The notes: generated from the sequence alone by a model not told the origin. 64,000 nt of DNA from Lutjanus erythropterus (GCA_020091685.1 CM034600.1:40106320-40170319), one strand, 5' to 3'; positions 50,166 through 61,735 are shown, numbered from the stretch's first letter. Numbers and translations are program-made.

Positions 50166-53100
50166 CTTCACAAAGACACAAAGAGGACAAGATTATCTTT
50201 TTGATCAAGTTAACTGTGTTCAAAACACACAACAACAAGTCAGAGAGAAAAAAAAATGCTCAGGAGAAAGAAATGTGCAAAACAGGTCAGAAATTGTTTA
50301 GGCGACATAAATCTGAGCAGCTTTAAGTAAAGTTAGTAACTGGAACTGCTGAGGTCAAAATCCTGCTTCAAAAACTCTCATTAAGGTGGAATGCTCTTGT
50401 GTATTAGAGCTAAAAAATGAATTAATTTATTATCAAAATTGCAATATGGTCCAGTGTGCAACATCCAAAGCTGCAATTTTTTGATAAAGGTAAAATGTGT
50501 CACAACATACCATTATAAATAAAGCACCGTGGTGCAACAGAGATACACCGGCCAACAAATCATTTTCTCCAGACGGAAGGGAAAATGCTGTTTGGTGCAG
50601 ACTGCAGCAAAAATCACATCATCCTTTTTATGACATGAAAAAAAATCCCCATTAATTCATTCATATCACAATATCTGTCAAAGTAATCGATCTTTCAGGC
50701 TTATTGTGTATCCAATCAAAACAGATAAAGAAGGTTGAACATACCCAGACAGAACACAAGCATCTGTCCGACGTCGGCCTCAGATCGTGTGTCAGCGTTC
50801 TACTTCTAAAGTCTGTAAGTTCATCTGAGAAGCATCGGCCCATAGCAGGGACGTGGTTTGCCAGAGGGCGGGATTATGGTCTTCAGGTAAGCTCACTTTA
50901 AGCAAATATACATAAAAAATAGCTATTTAAATCGGGATTTGGCAACATAAGTTGTTAAGCCCTGACTGCGTATGCTAGCACAGGTGAAGAGCCCAGATGC
51001 CGACTCCTAACAGGCTAGCTAGCTAGTTTTAGTGAATGCACTACTGCAGCAACAAACTGTTTCAGCAACAAGAGTCTTCACTGGAACCCTCATCTCAGCC
51101 AATCATCACCCAGATGCTTCAACAAGTACAACAACAGCAACAACAACCCTGACCCCGACGTTCACGCCGTTTCCACATTACAGCATAAAAGCTCATGAAC
51201 ACACCGAAGTCACATGAATGCAGCATAACTCTAATTCTAAGTCAGTTTTATCAAAAAGGTGTAACAGCATAAATACAACTAATTTAGACTACTTATTTGG
51301 TGTGACTACAAAGCTAGCTGTCCTAGAATGATGCATGAATGCTTGTAAGTCAGGATAACCACAGGTGTTCTCCTTCTGCACTGCAGGGATGCAGAACGTT
51401 AGCTTAATGCACTGATTAATATAACTAGCAAGCTTGTAAGACGTCTAGCCTTGTGGTCACAACAGATAAGTGCAAAAGTTAGTCTAACTTATTTATTTGA
51501 AACCATTTACATATTAACCAGAAGACTGATTTTAACATTTTTCCCACTTGGCTGCTTGTAATTCTGAAGATCGTATCATCATCATGTTAGCTTTGTGTGC
51601 TATGAACTGAACCTTGTTAATGCTAATATAATGTTGGCTTCATGCTGGTGTTGATTTTACATTTGCCACAGTCTACTAAGGTTAGCTGCTTTTCCTGTTA
51701 GCTGTTAGCAACATAGTTCAACTTTAGCCAGCAGCCCCCACAGGTGCTAATAAGCTAACAGTCTCCTGAAGGAAGTTAAATGAAGTTTCTTGTTGAAGCC
51801 AGAAAATTACCAACTAGAGTGATTCTTTACATGAAGACCAGACTGACTGCTGAGATCCAACAAAATATGAATTACTATAAAGTTTGTGTTGCCTCATTTT
51901 AATGAATGTTGTGACGTTAGCTTCACCGCAGTTAGCTGCTCCTCCTGTTAGCTGTTCGAAGACACTGAGCAACAGCAGCCAGTGACCCCTACAGAGACTA
52001 ATAAACTGGTCAAGACGGTGGTTAAATTCTGTCTTCAAACATTTCATCTCAAATCCTAGCTGACAGGACAAAAATGCTGCAATTTAGTGTAACAGAGAAA
52101 ATGGTGAAGAGCGGTAGAATCTGTGAAATCACTGGAGGAACAAAAATAAAAACCTTGTTGACTGTTTCTCGTGGGAAACTGTGGGGGTGTGTGTTGAGCG
52201 GGTAAAAAAAAAAGAAGCCCAGAAATAAGAATCTCTCACAGTTGAATCAACATTTGTGAGCAAATCTGAGGGGAAAAAAAAGAACAATTATCCATTCATG
52301 AGTCAGTGGACGGGTCGGCTCTAAAAACAAGGATATAAAGAGCCTCTGAAGACGAGGCGAATGTGACTAATGGTGATATAAAGAAGCTCTGAAAGTGATT
52401 TGTTGTTCCGAGAGTGAGTGGGGAACTTGTTTATGACTCGTTTAAGAAATCACTTACAGAAACACGAGGTACGAAGCCAAATTCTGAGGCAATAAAGAGC
52501 CAATCAGATTGTATTTGAGCCGCTGGGTGTTTCAGGGGGCTCATCACTGCCGTCTTAATGAGCTTCAGTTTTATAATGGAGTTTGAGAGCAGTGCTGGTT
52601 AGTGATCCCCCTCAGATTCATCCATGTTTTGACACTTTAGTCATTTAGCTGATGTTGCTTTCCTCCAAAGAGACTTAATGAGCACCGGAGCACGAGAACC
52701 GACATTACAGTCGGCCATTAAACCACAAAAGAATACATAAATACAGCAGGTATGCCAGGAATGGTGCAGGTATAATAAACATAATCATCTGAAAGGGCTG
52801 CAGAGTTTCATAAATATGGAAGCTGTGGTCCTTTACTGGACTTTACTACTAACAAAGTCCATGTGCAACATGCATCTGCAGCTGTTTCAAAGTAAAAGTC
52901 TTCTTGCTGCCACAAATTTTGTGAAACCAAGTGAGAAAGGATTTTAATCGAGAAGCTGCATGAGGCAGACCAGTCATGAAAACCATCCAGTTCCACTCTC
53001 TGGCCAGTTGACTGGTGCAGCCCTGGTTTTGATTTTGCAAATAGAAAGAATAAACGAAGTCCAAGAAAAGCCTGTAAACCTCCTCTTATATTCCATTTTC

Positions 53101-53366
53101 TAACAACAGAGTTGTGTCCAGGCCTGGACGTCTTTGACTTTTTTCAATAGATCAGTCAGTAACAAATTAATGTAGTTAATGTAACGCCCCCTGTTGGCCA
53201 AACATCACGACTCACCAAAACAGAGACAAGACCCATCCAGGAACATGCAAGTGATCATCTTTGACTTTCAGACATTCAGACAAACGCTGCAGCTCCTTCT
53301 TGGTGCCAACCATAGTGATTTTAAAGACAGAATTTCTTTCCACTCAGCAGAGAGTAGACAGTTTAC
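50166..53366 (-). other. kcnd1: kcnd1 intron 2 (3.2 kb)
   Basis: The intron runs from GTAAAC to an acceptor ending GTCTTTGTGAAG and lies two codons after the zinc-binding CC pair. It is nearly free of simple repeats. It contains a partly duplicated GTTAGCTG-rich segment (about 51650-51775 and 51895-52025). A non-repetitive block at about 52260-52580 has several AT-rich homeodomain-like and CAATCA words and could be a regulatory element. No coding content was found. Confidence 0.88.
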
Positions 53367-53612
53367 CTCCATGCAGCAGTCTCCGATGATCTCTGGCACG
53401 ATGCCGTAGAAGGCCAGCTCCTCGTCGAAGGCCTGGATGCACTCGTGTCGCGGGTAGTGGAGCTTCCCGGTGCGGTAAAAGTTCAGGATGTGTCTGAACA
53501 TTTCAGGGTCTCGGTCGAAGAAGTACTCCTGTGTGTCCTCGTTGTAGAAAAACTCCTTCTCTGACGAGCCCAGCAGCGTGTCCGGATAACGGTCCAAAGT
53601 GTTCTTCCATGT
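53367..53612 (-). CDS. kcnd1: kcnd1 coding exon 2: T1 domain
   Basis: Residues 53-134, from [15 protein letters not shown] to IIGDCCME. This is the body of the T1 (BTB-fold) domain that drives Kv4-specific tetramer assembly in the cytoplasm. The interfacial zinc site of Kv4 channels is intact: H104, C110, C131 and C132 fit the H-x5-C-x20-CC spacing. The string [25 protein letters not shown] is close to all Kv4 members, while [13 protein letters not shown] points to Kv4.1. The 246-nt exon has phase 0 at both ends. The acceptor is TTTGGTTTCTGCAG and the donor is GAG before GTAAAC. An open frame continues past the donor into the intron, but [10 protein letters not shown] has no counterpart in the family, so the exon ends at 53367. 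Confidence 0.96.
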
Positions 53613-54410
53613 CTGCAGAAACCAAACAGGAAGGAAAAGAACTTCTATTTTATGAAAATATAATACTAATTTACTAATTCATCATTTGGAGGATTTACTG
53701 TTCAACACAATTTTGTTGAACAAGTCAACAAATTCCTTTGAATGACTTGTCTGTCCTGTGTCCACATGAAAGATCTTTTATTATGAGCTATTTTATACTT
53801 AAAAAAGAAAGTGCCTTATTTACCTTAAATTATGAGAGACGGTCCCTGCTGCTTCACATCAGGTAACGTATGAATTTACTGCATTTTAACATTTTATGAT
53901 CGTATGTATTTGCTGTAACATTTTAGATCATGTCATAGAAATTAATATTAAATAATCTTTTTTTAAATTATGTAGGCTAATGTTTCTAATTATGCAATGT
54001 TCTTAAACCATCCAGTCATGAATTTCAACTGCAGCTAAAATCACATTAACGATTAACTTACTGTATCTTGTTTTATCAATATTTTTCCAAATTTGAGACC
54101 AAAGTGAAGAACTTTAAAAACACAAACAGCCAGTTCAGTTAACCAGATGCTGCTGATGATCCTGTCCACATGAAACAATCCACCGTCATTTCAGTCACTC
54201 ATTTGTAAAATGATTTTTTCTGTTTGGAGGCAGTGGTGGAAAATAATGAAGGAGATTTAAGTTACTCGAGTAGAGCTGACTTTACTTAAGTACAATTTCA
54301 AGGTATTTTCATTTTATGTAACTGAATTCACCCACTGCACTACATTTCTGAGGGAAATCTTCTACTTTTTTCTGCAACATATTCACAGCATAGTATATGT
54401 GTATATATAG

Positions 54411-54414
<4 letters not shown>

Positions 54415-54462
<48 letters not shown>
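54415..54462. repeat. (CA)23 microsatellite
   Basis: CA flanked by ATATAT on both sides, in intron 1. Confidence 0.97.
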
Positions 54463-54466
<4 letters not shown>

Positions 54467-54965
54467 GATATATGTCTGTCTGGAGCCACAACTACTGAAT
54501 GCTCGGTTTTCCTATTTTTTTTCAGCTCCCAGTACAATTTAGACGAACAGACACTGAGCAGAAGATGACATATTACTCAGTAATAGATTACTGTAATAAT
54601 ATTACTTTAACTCTAATAATGTCTTTGATCATATTTCAAATAACAGTTTTGGTGGAGTTTAATTTATTTAATTGATAAATAGGTCAGTGTTTAATGACAC
54701 TGATCATTCAGAAATGAAAACATGGCTGCACCACATTTACAGATTTCCATCTGTAGTCCTGCAAATAACAAGCAGATGCAATAAATACAATTTTAAAAGC
54801 AATAAAAACTACAGTAAATGCAGGTGTCTAACATAATAAAAGCAGTAGTTACACACTGCACAGTTCAATACAACATGAAATACACAATTACTACATGCAA
54901 TATAATATCTGGGGACCAGAGGACTCTGGGAATGAAGGAGTGACCCTGTCATCAGCAGGGTGTTG

Positions 54966-55035
54966 GACTGAGACGTGGAGTGAGACGCAGAGTGAGACGT
55001 GGACTGAGACGTGGACTGAGACGTGGAGTGAGACG
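54966..55035. repeat. 12-bp minisatellite, about 6 copies
   Basis: Unit GAGACGTGGAGT with ACT/AGT and CGCAGAGT variants. Confidence 0.85.
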
Positions 55036-57513
55036 GGAGCAGTGGAGCGTCACTGATGGTAAAAGTGAAGTAAAGGTGTATTTTATGCTTAGATGTTATA
55101 ACTTTGTATTAAAGCCGAGCATTTCTGTATGTTTGTGTTTCTATTTATATCACAAGAACATCAAGCTTTTGTTTTTAAAAAAATTAGGACAAAGTCACAG
55201 GCCTGACAGGAACTTTCTTCTTGTTCTGCCACCGCAGCACAAAGTACTTTGATTCCTGAAAGCCACCAAAAATCTATTTTTGTTGTGGAGCCATTTTGTT
55301 GTTATTTCAGCTCAAATGCACATCAATGCGCTGATTAGACGTACAGTATTTACAGCCTTCAGACATGTCGGAGCAGAGCCAGAGCACATCAGGAGAAACA
55401 CAAAGTACTTCTGGAAGTTTTTTAAAACTCTTACTAGAATCACTTCTGTTTTGTACGAGACTGCATCCATGACAACTTATAGTGTCAACTGTGAGTCCAT
55501 CCAATCAGAACGCTCTGGATTCTGTTGCCATGGAATCTGAAAGGTTGATCTTTGTTGGATAAATTCATGAATGTGAATCGCTTTTTAATTATTTTGCAGA
55601 AGTTCCTGATTCCAGCGACAAAGCTGCTCTGAATGTGATGCAGTAAAACTCTTAAAAATGTAGCTCTGGCTGAATAGCTGCTGTGGCTCATGGGTAATGA
55701 AGTATTTAAAACTATTCCACACACACTAAACTGACAGGAAAAACCTGGCGCTCATCAACACCTACAAAGAACAAGTTCGAAATCTGTTCAGCAACTCCTG
55801 TGTTCTGTGAGCTAAAATTACTGATTTCGTCAGTGGAGTTTGGTTTGGAGAGAGTGATACTTGGTTCCTGTCAGAAGAGTCTGTCTGACAGAAAGGTGAT
55901 GTGGTGAAAATATTCTAAATATAGTGTTCACTTAAGCTGATACAGATTTTTCAGGTATCTGAAATATGTTTTGCTGCTGACAGCAGGACATTGATTACAG
56001 TGTGTACTGTGGGCGACACACTGACTGTGGAGAAGAACCCACACCTCAAATAGTACGAACTATCCCTTTAAGATAGTGTTAAAGGAGCAGACTGTGACAG
56101 AGGTGGAGAAAACTTTAAAATGATGGTCCTGAATCCCCTGATATTAGACCTGATGAAGACACTCGTGAGGAACTTTCTCTCACTGTTAAAAGCTTCAGCT
56201 GAACAGAATGAACAGCAGTTAATCCAATTAAAACTATGGTATTTATTCAGTTTATCATGAACCCAGAATGAAATTCTAATTGGATGTCATTAACAGATGC
56301 TGTGGGTCTGCAGCACCGAGCCGCTGCTGCTGCTGACGCAGTTTGAGAAACCCGACATGAAAGAAGCGTTCTTGACATCAAAGAGGGACGGCGGGGGGTT
56401 AATGTAAATGTAAATGAATTACATTTCACCCAAAGAGATGATGTCCTTGTTCTCAGAATAAAAAGGGAAAAGGCCTTCAACAATTTCAGAGGAAGAACGC
56501 TACGAGTTCTAAACGAAACTCAGCAGAAAATGTTAGAGTATTACATGTCTAAGATGAACCGCAGCGTCACCGTGTACCGAAAATCTTCAGCCACCGAGGG
56601 TTCAGGAGACTGAAGGTTCACACAGGAAGTCAGGAGACGTTTTAAATCCACACATCCTCAAACACTGGAGCACTTTTTATTCTGCTGAGTCCACGAGTCG
56701 GAAACCTTTACCATCAAAAGAGTCATTTTTGACCAAAAAAAGAAAAAAAAAACACATCTGTCTGGAGCTGCAACTATAAAACTCTCTCTTTTCCCTGAAG
56801 ACTTTTTTTTTTTTTAAATATGGCAGGAGACACAAGAAGACAGACGCAGAGCCACAGACAGGCTGTGATGCAGATTTTACTTTAAATGTTATTAAAACTT
56901 TTTTAAAGATTTGTTGTATAGGCTACAAATTTTTACAGAATTGCTTTACACTGTAAAAAATAGTTGAGACAACAACAACATGCTGCAGTAGATTTTTGAG
57001 CCCAACTCAAACTTTTTGACTTTTGAAATGGACTGAAAGTTTTGCCAACCTGTAATCTTTAGTTGAGATGATTTACTTTCCTTCTTTAGATAAACTTCAA
57101 TCTTTCTGTTGTAGATACTCAAAAAAAGGTCTTTCAAAAACTGGTCACAGCTGTGAAGCTGGAAATATTCTGGTGTCTGAAAATAAAATGGTTTGAATTA
57201 CAAATATAACATTTCAAACATCATTCACCTTCACTTCAACGCTTTTACTCGATTATTTTTCATATACAATTTTTCAAAAAATCAAATATTAAAGTTTATC
57301 TGAAGAAGAAAAGTGTTCATTCCTCCTCAGCGATGTCGTTTACAGGGTCTGTTTGCTTTGACATTGAATTTTCTCAACTTTTTCATTTTTACGATGTAGA
57401 CCCTAAACAATGATAACTGAAAATTAAAATGTTAAAAATTCATTTCCATATAATTTTTCACCAAACTCGAGGCTGTGGAGCCGCAGGGTTAATAACGTCC
57501 CACTAATTCTTCA

Positions 57514-58025
57514 GAAATGGGACAAAACTTTTTTTGTGTTTGTTTGTTTTTTGATTTTTACTCTTCAATTATGCTGGAAAATATATTTTAAAAGATCAAA
57601 GTTTTTCTTAAACAAATGAACATTGACTGTCTCCTGTGTGAAAGTCCAGTGTTTGACCGTCCATCCACCCGGACATCATTCCTCTGTGGACTTTTTTGAT
57701 CTTTATACGACGTTTGGCCTCATTGCTGTGATCATGTACACAAATCTATAGATTACATTTAGTGATAATTTCATAAACTGCTGCAAAACTGAATGTGTTG
57801 CTTTGTTTGCTGTTAATGTAAATCGTCTTCAGAATTGGGACAAATCAAAGTCCTCCCAAAAAGAAAGTTTGAGAATTATGAATAGCAAATCTGTAATTAC
57901 AAGTTTTTGGTAAAAAATTATTCTTTAAGGATTTGAAATATATGTAATTTATGAAATGTTTTGGTTTGCTTTAATTTTTTTTCATTTCTAAAGTTGTTCT
58001 GTGGAAGAAAACAGCCTCGTCTGAC
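57514..58025. repeat. further fragments of the ~1-kb repeat
   Basis: 57514-57605 carries TTTTTACTCTTCAATTATGC and GGAAAATATATTTTAAAAGA in copy A sense. 57820-58025 repeats, in copy B sense, ATTCTTTAAGGATTTG ... TATGTAATTTATGAAAT seen at 58190-58320. The region looks like overlapping insertions or local duplication. Confidence 0.6.
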
Positions 58026-58029
58026 AACC

Positions 58030-58800
58030 TGCTGATCAGAACATCTGTTCAGTTCAAAAAGCTTTACTGGCACAGAAAACAGACAAAGTGTGAGAACAAG
58101 AAAACAAAAAACAGACAAAATGTCGTTTGTTATTAGAAATGAATATCACATATCAGATCATGTCCTACCAAAAAAACTAATTCCAATTTTGATAAAAAAT
58201 TTATTCTTTAAGGATTTCTATATGAAATATATGTAATTTATGAAATATTTTAGTTTTCTATAATTTCTTTTATTTCTAAACTGTCTCTGTGACAGAAAAC
58301 ATCCTCGTCTCAGACAAGAATTCACTACTTTAAAAAATTTAAAAATGTGTTCAAATCTAACAATACCTGCTGATAATATAGGTGTAAAAATGTGGTATTA
58401 TTATCATTGTTTTTAGTGAAAAGTGTCCCAGATTTCTGTCAATGTCATTTTGTTTTGCAAAAAGATGATTTAATCAGGCATAAAAAGGGTCAGCTATACC
58501 TTAAGGACCCCTGTCTCACTTCCTGGTTTAAAAAAGGCGGGAATACTCCTCAGACACTGGTAAACTTTCTTCTTATAGACAAATTCATTCAATAATATTT
58601 CTATCAGATGTGTCTTAATCATAACATGTCGACTCTGTCGTCCTTCTAAATCAAAGATCAATAAGAATTACGGTTTAAAAAAGTGTATTTTGATTAACAT
58701 TAAGAGACTCTGAGACACTTCAAAAAATAAAATAAAAATCTTTTAAAATATATTTTCCAGTTTAATTGAAGAGTAAAAATGTTTTTGTCCCAGTTCTCAG
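58030..58800 (-). mobile_element. ~1-kb dispersed repeat, copy B (inverted)
   Basis: The reverse complement aligns along nearly its full length with 40640-41655 at about 75% by eye and ends in the same AGTAAAGCTTTTTGAACTGA tail at about 58045-58075. Its right end lies only about 40 bp from exon 1. Confidence 0.7.
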
Positions 58801-58838
58801 GGATTTTTGGAGCATGCTCAGTAGACGTCAGCACTCAC

Positions 58839-58994
58839 CTGAAACCTGACCCCGCTGACGTTGACGTACAGGATCTCATCTGATCTGGACGAGTTGTCCA
58901 CGGGAGGTTTGGGCATCGTCTTCTTGGCCAGCGGCAGCCATCCCACCGCCGCAGCCCGCGCAAACGGCAGCCACGTCGCCACGCCGGCCGCCAT
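58839..58994 (-). CDS. kcnd1: kcnd1 coding exon 1: N-terminus and start of T1
   Basis: Codons 1-52 begin [16 protein letters not shown] and end at VNVSGVRFQ. The hydrophobic N-terminal segment (about residues 2-25) is the Kv4-specific stretch known to bind KChIPs and to take part in N-type inactivation. VNVSG opens the T1 tetramerisation domain. The ATG at 58994-58992 is supported by an in-frame TGA two codons upstream, by A at -3 and G at +4, and by the invariant MAAG start of Kv4 proteins. The exon is 156 nt and ends CAG before GTGAGT, a strong donor, in phase 0. The longer open frame overlapping here from 59001 to 58876 is a different frame and is not the channel. In mammalian Kv4 genes, as I recall them, this segment is continuous with the next two exons. 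Confidence 0.95.
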
Positions 58995-59001
58995 CTTGCA
59001 T
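58876..59001 (-). promoter_or_regulatory. overlapping upstream ORF, 41 codons
   Basis: An ATG at 59001-58999, seven bases before the kcnd1 ATG and in another frame ([10 protein letters not shown]...), stays open through most of exon 1 to TGA at 58878-58876. Its context is weak (C at -3, C at +4) while the channel ATG is strong, so leaky scanning is expected. It matters only if the transcript start lies upstream of 59001, which is likely but not shown. Confidence 0.6.
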
Positions 59002-59096
59002 CAGTTGGTTCCGTGCCCGCAGAGAGTCAAGTTGTGTCCTGAAGAGGAGGGCGGAGCTAAACGTATCTTGAGGTGAAGCCTTAATGAAATCCTCGC

Positions 59097-59135
59097 TCAC
59101 TTTGCCTGGCAGCGAGAGACGAAGCGGTCCGACAT
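59097..59135 (-). promoter_or_regulatory. upstream ORF, 12 codons
   Basis: ATG at 59135-59133 reads MSDRFVSRCQAK and stops at 59099-59097, about 100 nt before the channel ATG. A still shorter frame (Met-Ala-stop) lies at 59202-59210. Whether either is in the mature leader depends on the unknown start site. Confidence 0.45.
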
Positions 59136-59141
59136 GTTGAC

Positions 59142-59182
59142 GGGGGGAGGAGGACGGGGGGGAGGAGGGGCAGAGGGAGGGG
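59142..59182 (+). other. G-quadruplex-capable G-run cluster
   Basis: Five G-runs of 3 to 7 bases within 41 bp on the plus strand, the template strand for kcnd1, 150-190 bp upstream of the start codon. It fits the G3+N1-7 pattern in most spacings. Confidence 0.6.
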
Positions 59183-60129
59183 CCAGATGGCAGTTTAGGT
59201 GTCAAGCCATGAAAACAACGCCGTAAAGTGGCGGGAAAACCGATGCATCTGACAGACGTGTGGCCCGTCTTTTAATTTGACGAGATTCTAATGTCCTTCT
59301 GGTGGACGGGGGCGGAGCCGTCCTGGAGCCCTCCAAAATAAAAGCAGATCTCCTTCTGGCCTGCGAGGCGACCCTCAGGGCAAAATAACACCCTTTAAAA
59401 CCCGGAAACTCTCAGGAATTAACTGGAATACTTCCTGTTTTGGTCGTTTTTCCCGACAAACTTCAGCCTGTCCAGTCCTGTTCCTCTAAATAATAAGATG
59501 TTCCAACTCACAACACAGACTCTCCTGGTAGACAAACATCATTTCTTGAAATCTCAGCAGTCTCAGAACAGCAGAATATGTGTAAAATAATAATAAAGTT
59601 ACTCTGTGATATTGCCGTCACAGGTTTATTACCGCTGGGATTCGCAACAGAAAGCAAAAAGATATAAATCCAGGTAGGAAAGTGTTAAAGCACTGGTTGT
59701 CTGGCCTCCACCTCGCTGCAGCCTCCTCCCTCTCTCTCTCTCTCTCTCTCTGTCTGTGTGAAGCTCTCTCTCCCTCTGAACACTGATTGGTTGCAGCGCC
59801 GCAGCCTTTCAAATTCTTATTAAATTGTGATGATGGTTCCTGAAGTTGCAGGATAGACAGAATCGCGGGTGTTGCCTCCTCCCTCCCTCTCTGTGGAGAT
59901 TATGGATGTTCAGCCTCCCTCTTCATCTTCCTCTCCTCCGTTTTGCTTTTGCTGCTGTTTTGTCCTCTAATTTCCTTTCATCTGTCCCTCTCTTCTACTG
60001 TCTCTGTTGTTGAAATAGTGGGACATTAGTGGTCGTAGTGTTGGTGGTGGAGGAGAGACAGCGAGGAGGAGGAGGAGGCATCGGGCCGTCCTTACTCCAT
60101 GTCCATGTATGGCCGTCCTGTCAGAAAAC

Positions 60130-60860
60130 ACACAAACAGAAAAGAGACAGAGAGTGAGAGACAAACCAGGAGGAGAGGGGAAAGAAGGAGAGAGGAGGTC
60201 TGGGAGGAAAACTGGAATGAAGGAAAGAAGGGAGAAAATAACTGAAAGAAGAAGTGAAAAGGAGGAGAAAGTTGTTCAATGTAAAGAATGTGAGAAGCAA
60301 GAAAAGAGAGAGGAAGGAAGGAAGGTAGGAAGGGAGGGAGGAAAGGAGATGAGGACAGGAGGAGAAAAGAGAAATTGAGTTGTCAAAAGTATGAAGAGAG
60401 AAGAAGGAGAGACGAGGCACAGCGAGGAAACAGAAGAAGGGAACGAGGAAGGATGGGATATGGAGATGAGTGAAAAAGTGGAAAGAGGGAGGGATGGGAG
60501 TAAGAGGGGAGGAAGGACGAGAGGAGGAGAAAGAGTCGTAGGGAAGAAGGAAGGATGGATGGGAGGGGAAAAGACAAGGAAATGAGACAAGAGAGAGAAT
60601 GGGGGAAAAGAGGGCAAATGGGAAAAGGAGGGAATGAGGCAAAGAGAAAAACAGTTGAGGATAAATTGAGTTGTCAAAAGAAAAGGAGAGGCAAAATAAG
60701 ACGGAGGAGAGATGAGATTATAAAAAGAAAAAATGAAGGTAAGTAGGAGGCGGAAATAAGGCAGGATGAGCTGCAAAATGGAAAAGAGGATAAAAAGATG
60801 AGAGAGAAAAGGGAGGAAATGGAGGACAGAGATGATGCAGAAAAGAAGAGAAGAGACTCT
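60130..60860. repeat. polypurine tract (A/G-rich, about 730 bp)
   Basis: The plus strand is almost all A and G, with GGAG, GAAG and GAAAAG words and few pyrimidines. It contains long spurious open frames on both strands. Such tracts can form triplex (H-DNA) where mirror-symmetric. Confidence 0.85.
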
Positions 60861-61139
60861 TCACAAATCTAAAGTTTGATGTTCATGTTCAGTTGTTTCC
60901 TCAAACAGCTGCTCGCTGTATTTTTGTCCAACAAACTGGAGGAAACAGTGCATTTGTCGGGGACTATTTTTAATCCATGTTTGGTGCTCTACTGAGTATT
61001 TGGGGCAGCAGGACTGTGGACACACACATGATGACCATGAGGAGATGCAATATGACCACAAAGAGACACGAAGCAACAAAACAGAGACACAAAACTACAG
61101 ACAGATACATAACAACTGTACAGAGATGCAGAATGACAA

Positions 61140-61735
61140 CAAGAGGAGGCTAAACAACCACAAAAAGACACAAAACAACCACAAAAAGACACAAAACAAC
61201 CACAAAGAGACACAAAACAACCACAAAGAGACACAAAACAACCACAAAAAGACAAAAAACAACCACAAAAAGACACAAAATAACCACAAAGAGACACAAA
61301 ACAACCACAAAAAGACACAAAACAACCACACACAAAATAACCACAAAGAGACAAGAAACAACCACAAAGAGACACAAAACAACCACAAAGAGACACAAAA
61401 CAACCCCAAAGAGACACAAAACAACCACAAAAAGACACAAAACAACCACACACAAAATAACCACAAAGAGACAAGAAACAACCACAAAGAAACACAAAAC
61501 AACCACAAAAAGACACAAAACAACCACAAAGAGACACAAAACAACCACAAAGAAAGACAAAACAACCACAAAAAGACACAAAACAACCACAAAAAGACAA
61601 AAAAACAACCACAAAGAGACACAAAACAACCACAAAAAGACAAAAAACAACCACAAAGAGACACAAAACAACCACAAAAAGACAAAAAACAACCACAAAA
61701 AGACACAAAACAACCACAAAAAGACACAAGACAAT
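61140..61735. repeat. 21-bp minisatellite, about 28 copies
   Basis: The unit is close to CCACAAAGAGACACAAAACA plus A, with variants AAAAAG/AAAGAG and a few shortened copies (for example CCACACACAAAATAA). Because 21 is divisible by three, both strands stay open for over 200 codons: the plus strand reads a seven-residue NNHK(K/E)TQ repeat, the minus strand Leu/Val/Phe/Cys-rich repeats. No protein is inferred. Confidence 0.95.

Larger units (their letters stand above)
53613..58838 (-). other. kcnd1: kcnd1 intron 1 (5.2 kb)
   Basis: The intron runs from GTGAGT to a pyrimidine-rich acceptor ending TTTCTGCAG and separates VRFQ from TWKN in the T1 domain. It holds a (CA)n array at about 54415-54462, a 12-bp minisatellite at about 54966-55035, and a cluster of copies of one dispersed repeat between 57.5 and 58.8 kb. 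A fragment of the CTGTAAAAAA/GTTGAG-type repeat lies at about 56950-57140. No other exon or RNA gene could be supported. Confidence 0.9.
58995..59340 (-). promoter_or_regulatory. kcnd1: presumed kcnd1 5' leader and core promoter region
   Basis: GC- and CpG-rich sequence directly upstream of the start codon, in contrast with AT-rich flanks. Visible words are a GC box GGGGGCGGAGC at 59308-59318, an E2F-like GGCGGGAAAA at about 59230-59239, and a G-rich block at 59142-59182 on the plus strand. There is no convincing TATA box at a defined start. The exact transcription start cannot be read from sequence alone, and an upstream non-coding exon is possible. Confidence 0.5.

Noticed and set aside
49650-50238. 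Open frames of 145-184 codons overlapping kcnd1 exon 3 on both strands
   Set aside because: Shadow frames of a GC-rich coding exon; only the minus-strand Kv4 frame has family similarity.
60121-60776. Reverse-strand frames of 166-173 codons upstream of kcnd1
   Set aside because: Low-complexity translation of a polypurine tract.
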